The notes under the pieces: generated by a model
What the model was told of the DNA's origin: nothing
The model's database searches: none
The model's input: the letters and a program-made list of their open reading frames with translations, nothing else
In this document: piece after piece, positions 1 through 12,202 of the stretch
How positions within the stretch are numbered: position 1 is the stretch's first letter
Layout: every line of letters begins with the position of its first letter
Position numbers and translations under genes: made by a program
Assembly (NCBI GenBank): GCA_963170055.1
Contig: CAUJGJ010000040.1
Coordinates: 1,490,301-1,554,300 of the forward strand
From: Halisarca cf. caerulea
Taxonomy: Eukaryota; Porifera; Demospongiae; Chondrillida; Halisarcidae
Direction: 5' to 3'
Length of the DNA: 64,000 nucleotides

Positions 1-214
1 GGTTCGAATATGTGCATACGACAGAGGCACTGGAGAGGCATGAAGGGTATAAAAGTGTATAGCACACAAATTATCATTCAATTCAGCCGTCAGTGGAGCG
101 CAATATGCCTAGACATATCGCCCACTCCGCAAGCAAATTTCAGTATTGACACATGCTTCACTATTGTGGCATATTAAGAAACAACACTGGTCAGAACCAT
201 ACCAAATCACGTGT

Positions 215-1263
215 AGAATTGACTGGTGCCCAAAAAAGTACAGGAATGTGAACAGCTTGAGGATACATTGCAGTGGACACAATAGCTGCTTTGGAACAGG
301 TAAGATATAAACGTTACAATGCTTGTAATAGAGTCTGACATGTGCATTACTCTTACAGGGTATTGAACTTAGCATAAATGGACAATCGGAGAAGTGGTAT
401 GGTACAATCACAGTATTGTCTTCAGACAACCTGGCCAGCCAACTTGTAGGAGGATACAAGCAGCTGGGCTCTGCACTGAGGAAACGCAGGTTCTGTACGG
501 CAACAGATAAAGAGGTTCAAACTAAGGTAAGGATGTTCGATTTCATATGGAATAGGTGTAATGTGAAGCTACGTACCTACTGTACAATCAATGTGTTATT
601 GCTGTGTATACGACACCTGCATGCGTCTACAGAACTGATGCATATTCAATCCTCTGCAATAATAAAAGATAGCATGTGCATTTCATTGCAGTTCAGCGTC
701 CGTGATTTGCAGTCAAGAACAAACACATGTTTGAAGCACACTGTAGTATGCTACCTCTAGATATTTAAATGCACACGTATCAAAGCCATATGGAGTAGCA
801 TGAACATGTTCGTCAATGAGAAAAGTTACTTTAGGCTTGAGCAATTTAACAAACGACTACAGGCATTCAAGTGAGAATGATGTAACTCAGGATCAACATG
901 AAATACATAAAAATGTACTGCATCTTCTGCAGGTACTCAAGATCAGACAACAAGACTAAGCCATCCATTATACTGGATATGCATCTGAAATTAAAGAGCC
1001 ACAATCTGAAGCAATCTAGTATGTTATGCACATTGCACGAGTATGGTTTGTAGATGCTAATGGTCTGGAACCATACTTAAAAAATTACATGGCTTATGTG
1101 TGTATATTATACAGCTATGCAAATGTGGACATTAGCAAGATATTTGCCACTGCTCATTGGGGACCTAGTTCCAGAAGAAGGCAAACATTGGGAAACATTC
1201 TTAACACTACTGGATATCCTGAGAATATGCTTGGCCCCGAGGACAAATAAAGTGTGTGAATGA
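215..1263 (+). pseudogene. Multi-exon transposase-derived gene remnant
   Basis: Several exon-like blocks resemble a transposon-derived protein class common in cnidarian, sponge and fish genomes (recognised from memory, family name not assigned). Before a donor near 300 the sequence reads CPKKYRNVNSLRIHCSGH, which looks like a degenerate zinc finger. The clearest exon is 359-526 (acceptor TTACAG, donor AAG|GTAAGG) with motifs SDNLASQLVGGYKQLGSALR and RFCTATDKEVQTK. A further block starts after an acceptor at 691 (FSVRDLQSRT). The last exon, 1115-1263, reads QMWTLARYLPLLIGDLVPEE and then LLDILRICLAPRTNK before TGA; AATAAA follows at 1281. The middle exons contain stops or unclear joins, so I call it a decayed copy, although some pieces could still be transcribed. 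The catalytic part of the protein is not seen here. Confidence 0.5.
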
Positions 1264-1380
1264 GACAACCAGCAAATGCAAATAAACTAAATGCAGACAT
1301 TTGTGGCCATCTTGGCAGTAGTTCAATATATCAAATAACTATGAGCAAATAAATATGAGCATGTAATTAGTTATGATTAA

Positions 1381-2379
1381 TTAGTTAGTCATCACATTAT
1401 TACTTTTTCCAGCAGTGCTTGTAGTACTAGGTGAAGATATAGTCTTGTAGCAGCTGAAGCAAAGAATCCTTCGAAAGCGCATCCTGATAGGTTTGAAGAA
1501 AACAAGGAGTAGAACAGGAAGGGGTATCAGGGAACACGTGAGAATAATACCTTCCATATACATTACTGCTAAATCCAGTTCCTTGGTCCTTTTCACCATG
1601 GGTTCAAATGTACTAATCAGAAGTGGAATTGTTATGCCAATGAAGCTAATTGTGTTGCCAAGTATTAAAAAGGTGGCAAGTTTGATCATTTTTTTCATGA
1701 CACTTCTGTCCTGAGAAGTAGTGTTTCTTCTGATGTACATGATCCCGAAGATGGTGCTGACTGCTGTGATGAGCAGGCTACATATGCCATACACAGTGAT
1801 ATAGGCAATTGTGTACATGATTGCTGCGGCGTCTGCATCAGGTGGAGCAGGTGGAGAACAGCTGATGTGTGTGATGAAAGTGAACACCCAAACTTTAGGT
1901 GAGAATACTGCCAGGTTGGGAAGTGTTGAAAGGAACCATAACAACACCACTGACACTATTGTTGGTAGAAGTCTTATCTTTGCAATCCCATGATGCAGCA
2001 GGATGACTACAACAATCGCAAATGTTGGCATAAGAATAAGACGAGAAGCGGAGCCAACTGTCAGAGTAGTGAAAATCAGTCGGCAAACAAACTCAGATTG
2101 TAACAGGTGTTGTTGTGTTGACAGAACAATGACGTCCATATAGAACATTCCTATTCCGAGTATAACCAATTCTGAAGCACCCAAGATGTTACAAAGTATT
2201 AATCTGATGGGTACTGGTATTGTTTTCTCCACTACTACACACAGCATGAGAAAGATATCAAAGAGAAACAGTGGTGATATGAAAAAGATTACAACACACA
2301 CACTGGAATAAGCAGCGCTTCTGGTATGCTGCTCTTCAGTAGCAAGGGTTTCATTAGTAACATTCATCATCAACATCAT
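1381..2379 (-). CDS. Rhodopsin-like orphan GPCR, intronless
   Basis: A 332-residue seven-transmembrane protein, probably a plasma-membrane receptor coupled to G proteins; the ligand is unknown. The frame opens one codon earlier with GTG, so the first ATG (2379) is chosen; a cluster of Met codons makes the exact start uncertain. NVTNET near the N-terminus is a glycosylation site. Helix 1 lies near residues 25-48 and helix 2 contains RLILCNILGASELVILG. A Cys opens helix 3 (FVCRLIFTTL) and pairs with a Cys in loop 2 (HISCSPP). Helix 7 ends SLIPLPVLLLVFFKPIR, in the place where NPxxY and helix 8 normally sit. No DRY motif follows helix 3. It is a divergent paralogue of the two receptors at 57115 and 60416 and lies on the opposite strand. 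The frame is intact. Receptor identity is solid; subfamily and function are not. Confidence 0.82.
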   Translation of the reverse strand: MMLMMNVTNETLATEEQHTRSAAYSSVCVVIFFISPLFLFDIFLMLCVVVEKTIPVPIRLILCNILGASELVILGIGMFYMDVIVLSTQQHLLQSEFVCRLIFTTLTVGSASRLILMPTFAIVVVILLHHGIAKIRLLPTIVSVVLLWFLSTLPNLAVFSPKVWVFTFITHISCSPPAPPDADAAAIMYTIAYITVYGICSLLITAVSTIFGIMYIRRNTTSQDRSVMKKMIKLATFLILGNTISFIGITIPLLISTFEPMVKRTKELDLAVMYMEGIILTCSLIPLPVLLLVFFKPIRMRFRRILCFSCYKTISSPSTTSTAGKSNNVMTN

Positions 2380-2382
2380 CAC

Positions 2383-2900
2383 TTTAGTTCAACTAGCAAA
2401 TAATAACAAAGTGATAAGCACAACGAAGCTCCTATTTATACTTGTAATAATAATTGAATTGTTACCAAAAGTGGGTAATAATAATTGAATTGTTACCAAA
2501 AGTGGGTATCTCCAGGAGAGCTGAATTCAGTTCATGGTACATTCCCCTTCTATTGAAAAGTTAAAGCCAATAAATGCAGCCAAATTTCAAACCTGACAGC
2601 AGGAATTTTTGGGCCACTGAAGAGTCTTTTCGACCAGAAGAGTTCTTCGAAGTGTTATTTTAGTCAATAACAACGATTTCCAAGCGATTCGAGTTTCCAG
2701 GGCCGTAGGCAGCCCACAAGATTTATAAAATCGAATCGCTTGTTATGGGCATATAGTTCCCCTAAATGTAGCCAAATATGTATTCTGACAGCAGGAATTT
2801 TCAAGGGCATATAGTTTTCATTTGGATTAGCGGAGTGTAATGCTCGTTATATTATGTTTTATATAAAGTTATACTATATGGATGTGAAGAAAGTCACATA
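2383..2900. other. Intergenic, with a perfect 33 bp tandem duplication and a hairpin end
   Basis: Presumed promoter side of the minus-strand receptor gene. A stretch of about 33 bp (AATAATTGAATTGTTACC and flanks) is duplicated head to tail at about 2442-2508. At 2682-2741 lies a foldback, AAGCGATTCGAG facing CGAATCGCTT, which is the terminal hairpin of the Helentron-like family seen complete at 52340-52646. No gene is seen. Confidence 0.5.
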
Positions 2901-3074
2901 CAGTGAAATCTCTTTAATTAGAACCTTGATTTTCCGGTAAAAAGTTTAATTATCCATAAGTTCTAATTAACCAGCCACATATGTACTCCCTACATTAGGA
3001 ACTGTACATTTATCAATGTTTGAATTAAGCCAGATATTCTAATTATCATGAGTCTAACTATCGAGATTTTACTG
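2901..3074. mobile_element. Pogo/mariner-type MITE, 174 bp, TA duplication
   Basis: The element starts CAGTGAAATCTC and ends GAGATTTTACTG, flanked on both sides by TA. Length and termini match three other copies in this window (31964-32139, 56605-56780, 62076-62249). It is non-coding and would depend on a transposase elsewhere. Confidence 0.65.
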
Positions 3075-6000
3075 TAATACGGTCTAATAGTAATAGAGAA
3101 GTATGAAGTAGTATGGAAATATGCTAGCAATTGTTTTTAAAACAATTGTCAAGTTTACAAAACATATATAGTGTTCAGTGAATGTTTAGCTGTAGCAGTT
3201 ACCCTTCAATGTTTGCAAATGATTCCAATGAGTGGGACAGCACCCCCCACGAGTTTTTATCTCAAATTACTTCATTGTTCATTCACTTGAAACATATTAT
3301 TACAGTGCAACCATGTTACAAAAGGCTTTATGTGAAATTTTGACTGTCACAAAAGCAGAAAATGGACACTGCTATGCCCTTAGGAAATTCCTACAACATT
3401 CCTATTAATCGTATAACATGAATTCTGATAACTCGTTCACACTAATATTCTACAAGTCTAATATGTTGTCAGTGTATAGAGCATTGTATATAAGATTTGC
3501 TACAATAAAAGTGGCACAAGGTACATCAGATCTACTTGGGTGATCATTTTAAACTACATCTACTACAGCGTCACCAATTCTACACAACATATTATATATA
3601 AACCTCACCTTTAACAGTACTTTTAACTGGACCAAATCTGCAATTATCTGTACGCAATGTACAATTATACAATTGTCTGTACACACACGCTGCTCCCTTG
3701 TTCATCCGGTTCCCTAAATTTATCCAGATCAGATTTGTGAGGGTGTAAGGGAGGTCCTTTTTACTGCATTCCTTTAAAACCACAAAACGCCCCTTTGTTG
3801 ACTGGTTGTGCACATAACCTACCTGTGAGAGGGTCTCTTTGTCTCTACCATTGAGTCTTATCAAGCAGCTTTACATCATTTTTGGGTATTAGCAGAATTA
3901 AAGGACTTAGTCTGAGAATACGGAAACTATGCCTCTATTACACTTTGCTAGTGATGCTTTCAGGTGACGTCACTTCAATGTATCATGTGACAGTCATGTG
4001 ACAAAATAGCTGCTAGGTAGTTCTAGGCCAGTGAAAACTTTAATGGCTGGGAGGCAGTGGGAAACCGCCCATTGGCCTACTTTTCTTCGTTTTTAGGCTG
4101 TATTATAGGATAATACAGAACTTCCATGTTGGGGATTTTGATTCATTGCTGTATTCACAATTTATAGGTGAAAAGGTGAGCTTACATTGTTTGAAATTGC
4201 GGTTTTCAGTGATTTTCTCTAAAACTATTAGAGATCTTCAAATCCCCAACATGGAAGTTTTAGATACTTACAAGGAACCTGTATACCAATATTTATGCCC
4301 TCAGCTTTGAAGCTGCATTGCCTCTCGGCCTTTTTTCATGTTTTAATATGTTTAAGGAGAATAGTATACTTTTGTTAGAACGAACAGAATACTTTCAAGT
4401 TTGGCATCAAGCTAAAGGTAATATAGCTGTCTATACGATGATATCAGTTGGTAGAAGATAGCGCAATTTTGTCAATAGAAATAAAACAAAAAAGCGAAGG
4501 TTAATTTTGTAACCGCTGAAGCCTTAAAAGTGCGAATTGGACATGTCCCACATGCGTGGGGCTGTAGTTAAAAACTGCATGTATTGCTATCTCTACATGT
4601 AGATCTTATTGCATTAATTTGCCTATGATTGTCATTGCTTGGAGTGCACCATAATTTGATGCCCATAGAGGCAGGAGAGTACGGTGTCTCAAAGTTCATT
4701 GTATTTAGGTATACATAATACATATTAATGTTTTTCATTATTACTATTATTGTTACTTTTATTATTGTGTTGGTATATAAAAATATATTATACATTCTTG
4801 ACCTGATGCTCATAGGACTAACTTGGGGTGGGTGTTGACCCAAAGTAGGGATTATATATTATAAAGCTGCATGGCAGGGGGGAGTTACTGTGAACTCTGA
4901 CACCAGATGTCAGGGTATAACATAGCAGGTTGGGTTTTGAAGCACCTGGGGGTGATCCGGCATCCCCCTTACATCCAAGAAGGGGTTCACTAAGTGATCA
5001 CCCTTGTAGTGTATGATACATTAGGAGTATGTACCATGTAGATTGAGATAGGTAATATACAGATTGGTTCATCCCTAGTTAATTTAAGGGTGGAAGATTC
5101 CAGCCATTAAATATATCCAAATATATCTATAATAATTATGTGACGTACACAGCGAAAAGGTACCCTGAGAGATAGTTTGGGGATCGAGTGTATGTTATTA
5201 TTTTAGGCTACAATGATGTGTTTGTTATGTGAGCAAGTTTCACTTCCGTAATCCTACAGGAAATGGTCAAGCTATTAAGTATATTATCGTACTGTAGAAT
5301 CAGCCATTGTTTAGAAAAGCTTCACAAAGTTTTATATATTTCTGTACCTGGTAGCCCCATTCTACCTGCGAAGAATGGGGCTACTACATCCTGTTGGTAA
5401 GGTTTCACTTCACAGAAGCTTTCTAACTGTTCGAGGTAATCATTTTAAGAATCCTTATAATTCCTACATCTCACATCTGTGTGATGTTAAGCATTTGCAC
5501 ACCGTATTTGGTTCAACCAAACTCTGTCTAGCTCTATGTGCCGTCCAGCCTCATGCATGCCTAGCCCTGTGCCTGTCTAGCCCTATGTATGTCCCTCTAT
5601 GCTCCTCGTTCCAGTGTTTTAGTTTTGTGGCTCATAGTGTAGACACCCCTAAAAACTACGAGTCTGTAAAAGCATCCAATCCTTGCAAGTTTGGTACCAA
5701 TCGATAGCTTTCGTCAATCTGAATGCAGCGGTCTATTTTGTATGGCTGTACTACGTCTTATAACAATACAAAAGGAACTGTTATATAACAAAAAACATAT
5801 GTGTTGTTGAAAAAACTCAAGAATACGGACAGTTTACAATAATTATACAAACTTAAACTGGCGTCGTTTCCTCAAAGATGCAAAAGTGCAATTTTTAGCT
5901 CTTTTTTTGTTGTTCTGTTGTGTCGTATGCTGGATATGAAAGCATGATATGTTGCTAGAAGGTGTAAGGTTGCTGGAGAACCAATTGGGTTCACATTAAT

Positions 6001-6770
6001 TTTGAAGGCATTTTCCGCCAAGTCGTTGCACAAAGACAAGGTTGGTTATACTGGTCAAGCTATAGTACCTTTCATTCAAGCTTTACTGCAATGGGGGAAA
6101 CTTCCAGCCTCTCATAGCAAAATGTATTCTTTAGTTAGCATTCAGAAGTCATGCGCACAGAATATGAGCAGGTTAGAATGAAACTTTGCAGTTGTCATAG
6201 GATCCATTAGGATTAGGATTAGGGTTAGGATACATGACGGTTCGCTATGGTGTTTTAAACACCAATTGTTTTCAAAACACTGATGTTCAACAATGTTCAG
6301 CTGTAGCATTACTCTTCAATGCTTTGCAGACGATTTGAAGGCATGAGGTGGCAGCTCTCATGAGCTTTTAACTGAAATTACATGTTTGGCTTATGGTCTG
6401 TAAGGGGAATGTGATGACATGCAAACATGTTCGATTTTACATAAAGTGAAGATTTGTATGTAACAACATGTCATGTCATCATATTATCTACAAAAAACAG
6501 TTGAGGCCAATGCCTTGCTTCATCACCTTCTCTTACTGAAATGGGAGGGGGAGGGAGGGGATGTACTTGAGACCTGGTAGGGGGACTTTGCATCCCTGGT
6601 GGTTTATACAACAAGTCTTCATCATGACTTGTTTTTAAGGCTTGGGAATCCACAAAAATGTCAATCACCTAATACACTCTTCCCATGTTGTTGTGTACAT
6701 CATGTTCCCTGTGCATGCTGCTTCATTTGATTTGTGTGTGCATTTCCTTTTCTGTCCATGACATATATGT
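3075..6770. other. Gene-poor stretch of decayed repeats
   Basis: About 3130-3270 is a relic of the Helentron-like family. About 3750-3827 is a solo right end of the CGCAGGT family (AAACGCCCCTTTGTT ... ACCTGTG). At 4121-4138 and 4241-4260 an 18 bp inverted repeat built on CCATGTTGGGGATT brackets about 100 bp. 4540-4556 is a solo right end of the CGCATGT family (ACATGTCCCACATGCG). 6200-6240 has a short TTAGGG-like tract followed by another Helentron relic. Frames at 4568-4843 and 5375-5707 show no recognisable domain or codon signal, so I do not call genes. Confidence 0.5.
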
Positions 6771-6945
6771 ACAGAGGAATCTCAGAATCTGTCAACATCC
6801 GTCTACCATAAATGTGAAGGTGTTTATGTTTTGTCTACATCTCTCCCCATATATGTAAAGGTGCTTATGTACAGTGAAATCTGGTTTATCTGTCAGCATC
6901 TGTCTCCCATAAGTGTGAATGTGTTTATGCACAGTGGAATCTGTG
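6771..6945. repeat. Short imperfect tandem repeat, about 3 copies of 60-70 bp
   Basis: Three successive variants of a block with ATCTGTC, CCATAAGTGTGAA and GTGTTTATG in the same order. The copies are diverged. The reverse-strand frame through it is repeat-derived. Confidence 0.55.
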
Positions 6946-8420
6946 TTACACATTGACAACTGTAAGAACCGGAAGTGAAATTTTTGCACCTCATTCTAAC
7001 AACCACAATCCAAGGTCACAAGAGCGCACCACGTGTCATTTTCACAGAGGTTTTTTTTTGCTCTTCTATCTCGGTGGAATGTTGACATACTATATTGCAA
7101 CTTTTGATTATTCATAACTTCAAATTATGCGGATTACAGAAATCACAGCAAATACAATGGTAAAGAAAAATATGCGAGACAGGCAAGCTACAAAGTGACA
7201 GATCACCCAGCTGCCCTTTGGAAGCAATGTAGGCATTGTTGATGGCAATATCCACTATAAACCAGAACATGTACTTCACAGTAGGTTATGTGCACTTTGC
7301 ACATAAAACAAAATGGCGGCCACAAAAGTCGTTCGTAATTATACCCCTATTTTTTCTCCTTTGTATACGTACAGTGAATCAATGAAACGAAGGTTTAGTA
7401 TGTTGTATGAACCTTTCAAACAAACATTTGTCTACTTCATATGCTTGCAAAATATTCCAAATCAAAATAATGGGAGTCCAAGTAAAGCATATAAAATAAT
7501 CTTTGGTCAAAAAGGCAGAATACTCAGTGGCTGGCTAGTGGTACATTACTTACTTCTGCGCGAGGATTCCCAAGAACAATATCTAACTTTTCACTGCATC
7601 GCCTTTCCAAATACCACTTCTCCCCTGAGATATAAAGGTTTTTTGCAGTTTTTGAAAGACAAAAATTTACAAACACATGCACATAAAATGATTGGACTTT
7701 CATAAGGCGACGCGGTGAAAAGTTAGATTTCTCAATGTAGGTCACTGCAGTGAAGTCCTATAAGAGCAAAGGGCTCAGCACTGTTGCTCAGAAGTTCATC
7801 AATTCTTATTCCGGAGTTTTCCATTCTTGCTAAAACTTTATGATGCATAGTTTATTGTCTTTTCCATTTTTATACTTTCTGTTTGCTGTATTTGTTTCAA
7901 ATTTTAGTTAAGATGACAAGCATGACTTGTAGCCTTCATATCATGTTTCTTCATGATTCAGTCTTTCGACCACTTTGTTTATTTACCAATTTCTGATCAT
8001 TCGGTAGACTTGAAATTTTCTCGCAATTTTCAAATTATAACGTATATCACATTAGGCACTATCAGACAGATCTATTGTTACTCTATCCAACGATGTCATA
8101 CAAGCATAGGGTTACCCATGTCCATGCATCATGAATCTGCTAGAGGAACACTTCTTGGGTTGAAATAGGTACCAAGGGAATGGTCAAAGTCATAATATCA
8201 ATTGCTATTGGACAGGTGAGGGACAGAAGGACACGGTTCCAAGTGCTACTAGAGAAGAATGTAGTGCACATTTTGCTATCATCATCGACTACCCTTACTT
8301 TGATGGATATACTTGTGTTAGGGGACTTTCTACAGTGTCAGCAAGGTATAATGAAACATTCGTCTAGTGCTATAAATGTCACATCAAAGTTGGCAATAAT
8401 TTATCAATTAAAATTAATAA
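6946..8420. other. Relics of two transposon families
   Basis: About 6947-7270 is a truncated copy of the CACATTGACAACC family (AGAACCGGAAGTG and the internal GACAGGCAAGCTAC are shared with 8421-9113). About 7279-7735 is the left part of a CGCAGGT element: it shares AAAATGGCGGCCACAAAAGT with 26957-27820 but has lost its right half. The 130-codon frame starting in that shared segment is not conserved in the other copy and is not called a gene. 7740-8420 shows nothing recognisable. Confidence 0.5.
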
Positions 8421-9113
8421 CACATTGACAACCATAAGAACCGGAAGTGGAAATTTACACCTCGTTCTGACAACCGCAAGCTTAGGTCATACGAGCGCGC
8501 CACGTGTAATTTTCGAGAAGATTGTTATTTGCTCTTCTATCTCAGTGGAACAAGCTCACACTGTGTAGAAAGTCTTGTTTATTCGTAATTTCGAATGATA
8601 CAGATTACAGAAATCGCATCGAATAGAGGATAAAGGCAAAATTCGCAAGACAGGCAAGCCACAAAGTTACAACAAGGATCTAAACCACCGCGTTCGACGG
8701 TAGGTTAACAATAACCTTCGAAAAAGATATGGTGCACGTCAAACTTCTTGTAGCTTATTAGTAAGGATACAAGGTCGTCTTAAGACCTCTGTAAGCCGGC
8801 GTCTGTAGTTTCTTGGCCAGGGTTTCTTCGTAATAAGTTGAAATTCGACCGCCTTGTTTATTTAGCGATTTTTGATCCTTCAATCAATTGCAATTTTCTC
8901 GCGATTTTGGATTACAACATATAGCGCATCATACCTCATCAGAAAGCTCTATTTTTACTCTATCCAACGATGTCATACAAGCATAGGGTTGCTATACAAA
9001 GTAACGGGGGAAAATCCATTTGTAAAACATCTACGTGGTACGGGCGCATACGGCGCACGGTGATCAGAACGGTGATGCAATTTGGGCGCATACGGCGTAC
9101 GGTTGTCAATGAG
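8421..9113. mobile_element. Non-autonomous TTAA-type element, 693 bp
   Basis: The termini are CACATTGACAACC on the left and GGTTGTCAATGAG on the right, matching at 12 of 13 positions when inverted. The right flank is TTAA (9114-9117); the left flank is TTAATAA, so the duplication is imperfect. Other left ends of this family lie at about 6947, 16881, 19426 and 63910. At 16881 the motif follows TTAA directly, which supports TTAA targeting (piggyBac or Kolobok type). No transposase is encoded. Confidence 0.55.
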
Positions 9114-9117
9114 TTAA

Positions 9118-10125
9118 TCATTATTGAGATCATTTTAACTTTGGAATGCTGTTGTTATAAGTAGTATATAGACCTCATACTCAAACAGTGACATCTGAGA
9201 CACATGAGGCATTTTTGAGTGATATGCCTGCAGTGAACATATTAGCCGGAGGTAGAATTGTGTCATAGTGAACTTCTTGTAGCTAAGGACAAATATCTTG
9301 ACACAATTGAAATGTTCCAACTCTACGTACAGCTGAACACATCATGGAACATGACAGAAGAACTAAACTGACAGCTACTACTTTGGCACAGATTTTAGAA
9401 GTGTTTTCCTTCACTTTTACTCATTTTGTATGTGAAAACCACTCGGATGTCCAGCCAGAAGCATCATTGGTTAGATCTATGTTGCCAATTTTTTGTAAGG
9501 TGAAATGACTAATATGAATTCAATTTCATATAATAGTGCTCTTAAGCTCCACATAGTGATAATATGTCATTTTCCTTGCCTATAATTTATTTGTCATGCA
9601 GTTGTGTTGGGATTCAGGCTGATATTTGGGTGTTGGTGTTGGATGCCAAGTGTGTGTAAATTCTTCAGAATTTTAGCTTTTGGCTGGGTGCTACATGAGG
9701 AACAATCTGGAGACAGTTTCTTGGTCTACTTTGAGCCATGTAGTATACAACTTTTCCATGTGACAGCAAGAGAACTTCTGGAGCTTTATTTTGCCTTTAG
9801 TAAGGGTTAAGAAAACTTTACTAGCGGCTTTGTGATTAAAGCCATCCTTTTTAAGGGGGTATATAATCCTCAAAATGTATACCTTTCTACCTACTTGTTA
9901 AGCTCTTGTTTGATGTTCTGAAGCTTCTACAGGCTGAGAACACAAACCATAAACAAGACGCAAATCTTCACACCTCCATCCCACATGCAAGTGTATTGTT
10001 CTGCAAAGAGCTGGATATAGATGCTTCTGGTTCATCTGACTACCTAGGGCACTCGCCAGTTGTGTCCACTGATGGCAGAATGTGGATAGACTCCTCAAGA
10101 TGCTGCTTTACATTGAATTGAGCAT
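9118..10125. other. Intergenic, no gene recognised
   Basis: Short frames at 9604-9810 and 9906-10121 overlap sequence related to the CGCATGT family (GGGTGCTACATGAGGAACAA also occurs near 13690, in altered form), so they are probably repeat-derived. Confidence 0.4.
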
Positions 10126-11893
10126 ATGACGCCTGTTGTACAGTGGATGGAGCAAGTGATGGATACTGTACAGTGGATGGAGCAAGTGATGGATACTGTA
10201 GAGTGGATGGGGTGAATGATGGCTGTTGTACAGTGGATGGAGCGAGTGATGGATACTGTACAATGGATGGAGCAAGTGATGGATAATGTACAATGGATGG
10301 AGCAAGTGATGGATACTGTAGAGTGGATGGAGCAAGTGATGGATACTGTACAGTGGATGGAGCAAGTGATGGATACTGTACAATGGATGGAGCAAGTGAT
10401 GGATACTGTACAGTGGATGGAGCAAGTGATGGATACTGTACAGTGGATGGGGTGAATGATGGCTGTTGTACAGTGGATGGAGCAAGTGATGGATACTGTA
10501 CAATGGATGGAGCAAGTGATGGGTACTGTACAGTGGATTGAGCAAGTGATGGATACTGTACAGTGGATGGGGTGAATGATGGCTGTTGTACAGTGGATGG
10601 AGCAAGTGATGGATACTGTACAATGGATGGAGCAAGTGATGGGTACTGTACAATGGATGGAGCAAGTGATGGATACTGTAGAGTGGATGGAGCAAGTGAT
10701 GGATACTGTACAGTGGATGGAGCAAGTGATGGATACTGTACAATGGATGGAGCAAGTGATGGATACTGTACACTGGATGGAGCTAGTGATAACTGCTGTG
10801 CAGTGGATGAAGTAAATGTGACCGTACTTGCGAAAAGGGACCACTTCGTGGTAAAGCAAACATTTGAGAACGGCGCTAAAATAACAAATTATCGAAAGGC
10901 GTACGGAATTCGTTTTTTTGCATATATCGTTTTCTTAGGAAACTTTCGAACGTTCTGTGAAGTTTCAGTGCGATACGATTAAATTTAAGTGAGTTATAGC
11001 ACTTTTTATCTTGATCGCTTCCGTACAATCCGCCATTTTCTCCGCATATCTAAACTTGCGGTCAATGACATAATCACTGCCTGTATAAAAAGACAATGGA
11101 GAAGGCCTGCACGTGACGAATGCCGTATACTAACAGTATACATACTAACGGAAATAGAACCATAAACTCTCGTAGCTCAAAAGTAAAGTATACGCGATAG
11201 CGGAATAAATTCAGACGTAACTCAAGAACGGAACTTGCGACGACAGCGCGAGTGGATTCACTTTGTAGTGCGTTTGAAACGCTATCGAATCATGCAAAAA
11301 ACGCAAAATCGGCAAGACCCACGAAGTGGTCCCTTTTCGCAAGTACGGTCGCAAATGATGGATGCTGTACAGTAGATGGAATAAATGTTGGCTGTTGTAC
11401 AGTGAATGGTGCAAGTAATGAATGCTGTATGGTGGATGGGGTGAATGATGGATGCTGTACAGTAGATGGAATAAATGTTGGTTGTTGTACAGTGAATGGA
11501 GCAAGTAATGAATGCTGTATGGTGGATGGGGTGAATGATGAATGCTGTATGGTGGATGGGGTGAATGATGGATGCTGTACAGTAGATGGGATAAATGAGG
11601 GCTGTTGTACAATGATTGGGGTAAATGACGACTATTGTACAGTGGATGGAGCAAGTGATGGATACTGTTCAGTGGATGGGGTGAATCATGGCTGCTATAC
11701 AGTGGATGGGGTGAATCATGGCTGCTATACAGTGGATGGGGTGAATGATGGCTGCTATACAGTGGATGGGGTGAAAGATGGCTGCTGTACAGTGGATGGG
11801 GTGAATGATGGCTACTGTACGTACGGTGGATGGAGTGAATTATGGCTGCTGTACACCGGATGGAGTACATGATGGCTGCTTTACAGTACAATG
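10126..11893. repeat. 30 bp minisatellite split by a transposon
   Basis: The left block (10126-10813) holds about 23 units and the right block (11353-11893) about 18 units of a 30 bp repeat whose core is GATGGAGCAAGTGATGG followed by ACTGTACAG. Variant units with GGGGTGAATGATGGCTG recur at 10204, 10444 and 10564. Because the unit is a multiple of three and poor in stops, several frames on both strands stay open (for example WMEQVMDTVQ or CSIHCTVSIT repeats). There is no initiator context, flanking domain or preferred frame, so I call it non-coding. The gap at 10818-11352 is the inserted element listed next. Confidence 0.85.
10818..11352. mobile_element. 535 bp MITE inserted in the minisatellite, 4 bp duplication AAAT
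   Basis: The left end GTGACCGTACTTGCGAAAAG is matched by the inverted right end TTTTCGCAAGTACGGTCGC, and the similarity continues through GGGACCACTTCGTGG. AAAT occurs at 10814-10817 and 11353-11356. Deleting the element plus one AAAT restores the 30 bp register of the minisatellite exactly. No coding capacity is seen. A second member is at 12203-14200. Confidence 0.85.
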
Positions 11894-12202
11894 AATGGAT
11901 GAAAATTTCAGCCCCAAGAAGTGTGACAGTATTTCTTTGTAAGATGTATGAATTATGTTCTAAAATTAAAATTATTGTCACACATTTGTTGTATTGACAA
12001 GCTTGCATAGACCATGCCAACTGTGTTCAATGACACTGTTTTCTCACCATTTGCAAAACGAAGAGTGTGCCTTGTCAATGACAAACAGTAAAATTAACAG
12101 GTTATGTTTTATATTGTCCAATTATTTTTTGAAGCAATTGCTCATTATTATGGTCAACTGGCTCATACTCTATACCAAATCTCTCCAAAATTGTTTTTAA
12201 AG

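Noticed and set aside
1..12. GGTTCGAAT at the window start as a tRNA T-loop
   Set aside because: No acceptor or anticodon stem can be formed with the following bases.
7313..7705. 130-codon frame starting MAATKVVRNYTP
   Set aside because: It begins in a conserved part of the CGCAGGT element, but the frame stops after a few dozen codons in the intact copy at 26957-27820.
10095..10982. Frames with HCTVSITCSI or MDGASDGYC repeats
   Set aside because: A 30 bp minisatellite with stop-poor units open on both strands and in several frames; no gene context.
10126..11893. CRISPR-like array
   Set aside because: Contiguous 30 bp units without unique spacers, in a eukaryotic sequence.
11211..12020. Repeat frames (HHSPHPLYS; GVNDGCCTVD)
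   Set aside because: They run across the minisatellite and the inserted 535 bp MITE, so they cannot be an old gene.
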